From assembly GCA_022453515.1 (NCBI GenBank), contig JAJNNY010000064.1:1-64000 (forward strand): a stretch of 64,000 nucleotides of DNA, read 5' to 3'. Position numbers and translations under genes: made by a program. A model generated the notes under the pieces. That model was not told the DNA's origin, made no database searches, and saw only the letters and a program-made list of their open reading frames with translations. Origin of the DNA: Astrocystis sublimbata (lineage: Eukaryota > Ascomycota > Sordariomycetes > Xylariales > Xylariaceae). This document shows positions 59,222 to 64,000 of this stretch, piece by piece. Position 1 is the first letter of the stretch, and every line of letters begins with the position of its first letter.

Positions 59222-60046
59222 TTAAGCCGCCCCTGGCCTCGAAACACATGCATCTAGGCGTATGCGGGGTTCAAGTCCAAGTTCTGTTACTTTGAGTGCA
59301 GACATCATGCACAGGTGGAGAATTCCAAGCATTGCGGCTGGCTAGACCTAGATTCGATTAAGCAGAATAAATGACGCGAACCCGTTGAACATGCGCCTAA
59401 TGATGATCTAGACAATAGGGGATGTATAACTATCCAATATTTGTTTTAATTAAATTTAATGGCAAAATAAAGATCCCACCCTTCCAATTTGTGTACATCC
59501 CAGTTTGCCTAGGTATATCAAGTAAGACGGAACACCTAGGCGCTGCTAAGCTCCAAATGTTATTACGACATAACGTGATATCACGACACAACGCGATATC
59601 ACGACACTGGGAGCTTGCCTAATGTGGCATGTGACGCGAGGTCTTGAACCAATACGCCATCACATATGAGCTAATGAGCGGATCACTAGATAGCTCTAGA
59701 GGGAATCGAGCCGACATCGCCACATGGTCCAGCCCGTTCTATTTTGCTGCCCGCCTTAAGGGGTTATCACTCCTCTTTACAGGACTTCACCAACCGTTAT
59801 CTGATCACACGAGACGACCCCGCGTCCGGCAACCTGTTTTTGTGGAATTTACGATCACATCATGGGTTGTCTGTTTGACGACGCGTCCGATTGTGTTCCG
59901 AAGAAGAGTGCGCGCGATAGCGGCATCCTGTGTATGTCTCTAAAGCCCGCATTGCATAACGGGTTGAATGTTTTTCAATCGGATCGTATCAATAGTGTCA
60001 TTCCTTCTAATACCATCGTATACGAGAGTGGAATCAGCACATCTTC
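59222..60046. other. Intergenic region upstream of first NtaA-type gene
   Basis: Gene-free by my reading. It contains the tandem GATATC repeats listed separately. Confidence 0.5.
59568..59607. promoter_or_regulatory. Tandem 18-bp repeat with CGTGATATCACG palindromes
   Basis: Two adjoining 18-bp units (CGACATAACGTGATATCA and CGACACAACGCGATATCA) followed by a partial third (CGACAC). The first unit contains the perfect 12-bp palindrome CGTGATATCACG (59574-59585), the second a one-base variant (59592-59603). The array lies about 440 bp upstream of the first NtaA-type ATG and 350 bp past the MFS stop. The dyad symmetry is what a dimeric transcription factor would bind. Confidence 0.5.
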
Positions 60047-61697
60047 ATGATGGCTGGGTCGAGTGAGAAGAAGCAGATATTGCTCAATGCTTTTGATATG
60101 TCAACCATCGGACATCTTTCGCCTGGGCAATGGAAGGTAACACAACCTACGATAGCTTTTGAGTTGGACGTGCCCCAGCTGACAGTGTCACAGAACCCAG
60201 CCGATAAGTCCGCGACCAAGCGCAATCTCCAGTACTGGATTGAATTGGCGAAGCTACTGGATAAAGGAGGCTTCAACGCATTGTTCTTGGCCGATACGTA
60301 TGGAGGTTACGACACCTATGAGGGAAGTCTGGACAATTGCATCAGACGAGCTGCCCAATGGCCAGTGACTGATCCAACTATCGTAAGTCTCGCGCTCCGG
60401 CTGAAAGGCAATATGCAAGTTCTGATCACTTCTTCAGGCCATTTCGGCAATGGCAGCTGTCACCAAGAACTTATCATTCGCCATCACGGCATCAACATCG
60501 TTCGAGCCCCCTTTTCTGCTTGCGAAACGATTTTCCACCCTAGATCATTTCACCCAGGGTCGGTTCGGGTGGAACATTGTCACGTCTTGGAAGAAGGGGG
60601 CATTCAAGGCGATCGGGCTGGAAAATCCCATTGAACATGACGAAAGGTATCGCCAGGCTGACGAATATCTAAACGTACTCTATAAGTAAGCGATTGACAC
60701 TCACCGACTGACCGACTCGAGCGGGGCCCGATAGCTGACCTAGATGAACCACACCTGAAGGCTGTGGGAGGGTTCCTGGGCGGATGACGCTATCAACCCA
60801 GACCCCGAAAATGATAGCTATGCGGATCCTGGTAAGATTCGCACAATAAATCACAAAGGGGAGTTCTTCACGCTGAACTCGCGCCACATCGTGGACCCCT
60901 CCCCACAACGAACCCCCTTTTTGTTCCAAGCAGGAACATCAGCTGCCGGGTCCGAGTTCGCGGCGTCGCACGCTGAGGGAATCTTCGTGTCTTCTCATTC
61001 ACCCTTCATTTTACGACCGAAAATAGCTAGGATCAGGGAGCTGGCAAAGGCGCATGGACGTGACCCTCGCTCCCTTAAGTTTTTCGCGACATTCACGCCT
61101 ATCCTCGGGAAGACCGATGAAGAGGCGAAGGTGAAGTACGCTGAGTTATTGCGTCATGCCTCGACCATTGGTGGCCTCGTTCTCGTCAGCGGTTGGACTG
61201 GCATAGATCTTTCGCGCGTGCCTTTGGACCAGGAGCTATCGGCCAGCGACGCACATGAAGATCACCGTGTTAGCAGCTTGCTTGAAGCTTTCACTGCCAT
61301 CAGCCCTGACGTGCCGCGCTGGACGCCGCGCACTATAGCAGAGAAAGCGGCTATCGGCGGTCTAGGACCCGTCGGAGTAGGGAGTCCAGAAACTGTAGCC
61401 GACAAAATGGAGGAGTGGATTCGCGAGGGAGACCTAGATGGATTCAATATTGGCTATGTCACGACGCCAGGCTCCTTCGAGGATGTTGTAGAGCTGCTCA
61501 TACCAGAACTTAGGCGCCGTGGCATCTATCCGGAAGCGCGAAGAGATGAAGGTGAGACGCTGACAGCACGAGAGAGGGTGTATGGGAAAGGTCAGAAAGG
61601 CCTCAGAGATGATCACCCTGGGTCAAAATACAAGTATGACAGGTATCCCGTTGAAGAAGAAGATAAAGTAGCTAGAGATATCAACACACAGCAATAG
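60047..61697 (+). CDS. Flavin-dependent monooxygenase, NtaA/SnaA/DszA family (copy 1)
   Basis: Four exons: 60047-60136, 60194-60382, 60438-60685 and 60761-61697; 487 residues. It belongs to the luciferase-like TIM-barrel group (nitrilotriacetate/dibenzothiophene-sulfone/alkanesulfonate monooxygenases), which uses reduced FMN from a separate reductase. Signature blocks: QILLNAFDMSTIGHLSPGQW, WIELAKLLDKGGFNALFLADTYGGYD, AISAMAAVTKNLSFAITASTSFEPPFLLAKRF, TLDHFTQGRFGWNIVTSW, PSPQRTPFLFQAGTSAAGSEFAA and VDKMEEWIREGDLDGFNIGY (variant spelling ETVADKMEEW). The 57-nt segment 60137-60193 is divisible by three and open, but is an intron (GTAACA...CACAG): removing it aligns GHLSPGQWKNPADKS with GHQSPGLWRHPEDRS of copy 2. 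A tandem ATG at 60050 is an alternative start. Confidence 0.9.
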
Positions 61698-62140
61698 CCA
61701 GTCTAAATATGAAATGGGCCATTCATAAGAAGGAATTTTGTCGCTCATCGCGTGTCATGGATGAGAACTTGAGTCGCTTTACTTTCATTCACTCTAGGAT
61801 TCGCTTGAATCGCCCTTCCTAGCTTCCAGAACGCATGATCTATCATTAACGTCCCGTAAAGTCGTACCACGCATTGGGTGGATGCTGAACTAGCGTTGAA
61901 CCTGATGATTATTCGACACCGCCCCGCTAGATTGCGTGATAGTACAGACTTTTGCGTGATGCCGATATCGACTCGAACTCATGCGGTGATGCGACACAAA
62001 GAGGGGGGAAATGGACATCCGGTATGCCGGTAAAATATCTCGGCTAGACTGTGGTGATATATGCTTCATTGACATGAATAAAAAATCACGGTCGCTGTAT
62101 ACCCCCTTTATATACAGGCTAACAATTCAGTTCATTCAAT
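61698..62140. other. Promoter region of the second NtaA-type gene
   Basis: 443 bp. A CCGG-N4-CCGG palindrome (62019-62030) lies 111 bp upstream of the ATG; such CGG-inverted sites are bound by Zn2Cys6 regulators. A GGTGATATAT variant of the cluster motif occurs near 62051-62060. No gene is seen. Confidence 0.45.
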
Positions 62141-63990
62141 ATGGCCGGCGACAATGCGACTTCAACGCCTAGAAAGAGTCTTGTGCTCAATGCCTTCGTT
62201 GAGATGTGTAAGCTGCTTGCTAGCAAAACCTGTGGGCCGAACTGACAATGTTCTTAGGCAGTGGGCACCAATCTCCCGGCCTCTGGAGGCATCCAGAGGA
62301 TCGTTCATGGCGCTTCAACGAAATCTCACATTGGGTTGAGCTCGCCAAGCTCTTAGAAGAGGCCAAATTTCACGGGATCTTCGTGGCTGACGTTCTTGGT
62401 AAGGTCCCATGCAGCAGCAAACACTCGTCTGAGTATCTCAAGTCTCATACTATCTTCCACAGGGGGCTATGATGTCTACAGCAACTCGCTCGATCCGGCC
62501 AAAACATCGGGCGCACAGTGGCCGGTGAATGAGCCTTTATCTGTGATCTCTGCCATGGCCGCAGTAACTGAGAGCATTGGTTTTGGGGTCACTGTCTCCA
62601 CGACTTACGAAGCGCCTTATCATCTAGCCAGGCGCTTGTCGACTGTCGATCACCTGTCAAAAGGCCGGTAAGTTCCAAGAACAGCACTTCTTGGATGCGT
62701 GTCACTTACTATAATCAGGCTAGGGTGGAATGTATGTAGCCTTCACTGCTGGTGGCCAGCCCATGAGCCCAACTGACCAAGCAACTAGATTGTAACGAGC
62801 TACCTGGATTCAGCGGCCAGGAACATGGGACTTGCAGAACAACCGAAGGTAAGATTCTGACCTACTTGACCGATTAAGTGCACCGGTTGCTTAACCGTGA
62901 CGATAGCATGACGACAGGTATGCGCAAGCCGAGGAGTACCTCCAGGTTATCTACAAGCTCCTGGAGTCTTCGTGGCGAGACGACGCTGTAAAGCGAGATA
63001 GAGAGACCGGCATCTACACCGCACCAGACCTAGTCCGTCAAATTAATCACAACGGACAATTTTTCCAAGTGCCCGGGCCGCACATCTGTCAACCGAGCCC
63101 TCAGAGGACGCCCTTGTTGCTGCAAGCGGGTACGTCTCGTGCCGGAAAGCAGTTCGCCGCGCAGCATGCCGAGGCCGTGTTTCTTTCCGCGCACGCGCCG
63201 GCAGTTTGCGCCAAGAATATCGCCGAGCTAAGACAGATCGCGAAGGAAGAATTCGGACGTGACCCGGCCAACATCAAAACACTCGCCCTCGTAACACCAA
63301 TCCTAGGCAAAACTGAGGAGGAAGCCCAAAATAAGCTGGCCGACTACCGCCAGTATGCATCCCATGAAGGCGCATTGGCCCTGTTCGGCGGCTGGACCGG
63401 CATAGATCTCAGTGAATACGGCGACGACGAGGAACTAAGACACGTCGAAAGCAATGCAGTCAAGTAAGTGGGTGATGATAATGCTGGTCAGAATGACCAC
63501 ACGACTGATAGCCTCTGAACTAGGTCTACCGTCGAGGCATACGCAAGATTCTCTCCTGGCACTTCGAAATGGACGAAGCATACCATTGCCGAGCATGTTT
63601 CCATCGGTGGTAATGGCCCCATTCTAGTTGGAACTCCCTCTCAAGTGGCGGACGGTCTCGAAGTGTGGATCGAAGAGGCTGACGTTGACGGATTCAACTT
63701 CGTAAGCCATGTCCTTCTACATATTTCTAGGTTTCAGCAACTAACTGATAATTAATATTTGATAGGCATACGCAATATTTCCGCAATCCTTCAAGGATAT
63801 CATTGAACTTCTTCTCCCAGAGTTGCGGAGAAGAGGTCTTTTTTGGGACGATTACGTTGCGCCAGGTGGAACTTATAGGGAAAATTTCTATCGGATGCCA
63901 GGTCAGACTGGACCGCTAGATGAACACGTAGCTTCGAAGTATAGATGGAGAGCCGGTATTTCCGCAGAGGAGCATCCAATCCCAGGATAA
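62141..63990 (+). CDS. Flavin-dependent monooxygenase, NtaA/SnaA/DszA family (copy 2)
   Basis: Eight exons: 62141-62207, 62258-62398, 62463-62667, 62719-62731 (13 nt), 62789-62848, 62907-63463, 63524-63701 and 63766-63990; 481 residues. Same TIM-barrel flavin-dependent family as copy 1: SLVLNAFVEMCSGHQSPGLW, WVELAKLLEEAKFHGIFVADVLGGYDVY, VISAMAAVTESIGFGVTVSTTYEAPYHLARRL, VDHLSKGRLGWNIVTSY, PSPQRTPLLLQAGTSRAG, ADGLEVWIEEADVDGFNFAYAIFPQSF. The micro-exon contributes only LGWN (with one shared base) and is required for the conserved GRxGWNIVTS motif. It shares no intron position with copy 1, so the pair is not a recent tandem duplication. It needs a flavin reductase, which is not in the window. 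It ends 10 bp before the window edge. Confidence 0.9.
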
Positions 63991-64000
63991 AGAACCTAGA

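Noticed and set aside
59222..60046. Exact Cys3/MetR-type site (ATGRYRYCAT) as evidence for sulfur control of the cluster
   Set aside because: Scanning this intergenic region by eye I found no exact match, so I do not claim it. A motif scan of all cluster promoters would settle it.
60137..60193. In-frame 19-residue insertion in the first NtaA-type protein
   Set aside because: The 57 bases are open and a multiple of three, but they start GTAACA and end CACAG. Removing them aligns the protein to its neighbour and to the family, so I treat them as an intron.

Overview
This is eukaryotic genomic DNA from a filamentous ascomycete, most likely a Sordariomycete. Genes carry short introns (about 50-130 bp) with GTRAGT donors and CTAAC-like branch sites. 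They sit on both strands with 0.3-2.4 kb spacers rich in (TAGG)n/(CCTA)n runs. Almost every recognisable protein is of fungal type. There are no operons, prokaryotic signals or CRISPR arrays, and I found no convincing tRNA or rRNA gene. Introns were placed by eye from conserved protein frames and splice consensus. Wherever I give an exon chain, the reading phase closes exactly.

Layout. 0-11 kb: a Kin4-like protein kinase (-), a P450 (+), a Rossmann-fold enzyme (+), a mitochondrial phosphate carrier (-) and a 337-bp MITE with TA target duplication. 12-31 kb is mainly housekeeping: TRAPPII subunit Trs130 (+), geranylgeranyltransferase-I beta Cdc43 (-), Ilm1 (+), NatB auxiliary subunit Naa25/Mdm20 (-), a 1-kb terminal-inverted-repeat element, Cox23 (-) and an NCLX-like Na+/Ca2+ exchanger (+). 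31-48 kb: a small disordered protein (+), phosphomannomutase Sec53 (+), a WW-PhoD fusion protein (-) and a 2,163-residue NACHT-TPR (NLR-like) protein (-). 48-52 kb is gene-poor, with a truncated second copy of the 1-kb element and a small secreted, probably GPI-anchored protein (+).

52.8-64 kb looks like a catabolic or specialised-metabolism gene cluster: transaldolase (-), BVMO-like flavoprotein monooxygenase (-), Dal5/ACS-family MFS transporter (+) and two divergent NtaA/SnaA/DszA-type flavin-dependent monooxygenases (+). A palindrome, CGTGATATCACG, or its core, occurs in the divergent promoter of the BVMO/MFS pair and as tandem copies upstream of the first NtaA-type gene, suggesting shared control. 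The gene set (ACS transporter, reduced-flavin monooxygenases, transaldolase) would fit uptake and oxidative cleavage of an organosulfonate or similar small acid. That function is inference; no regulator gene is visible in the window and the cluster may continue beyond its right edge.
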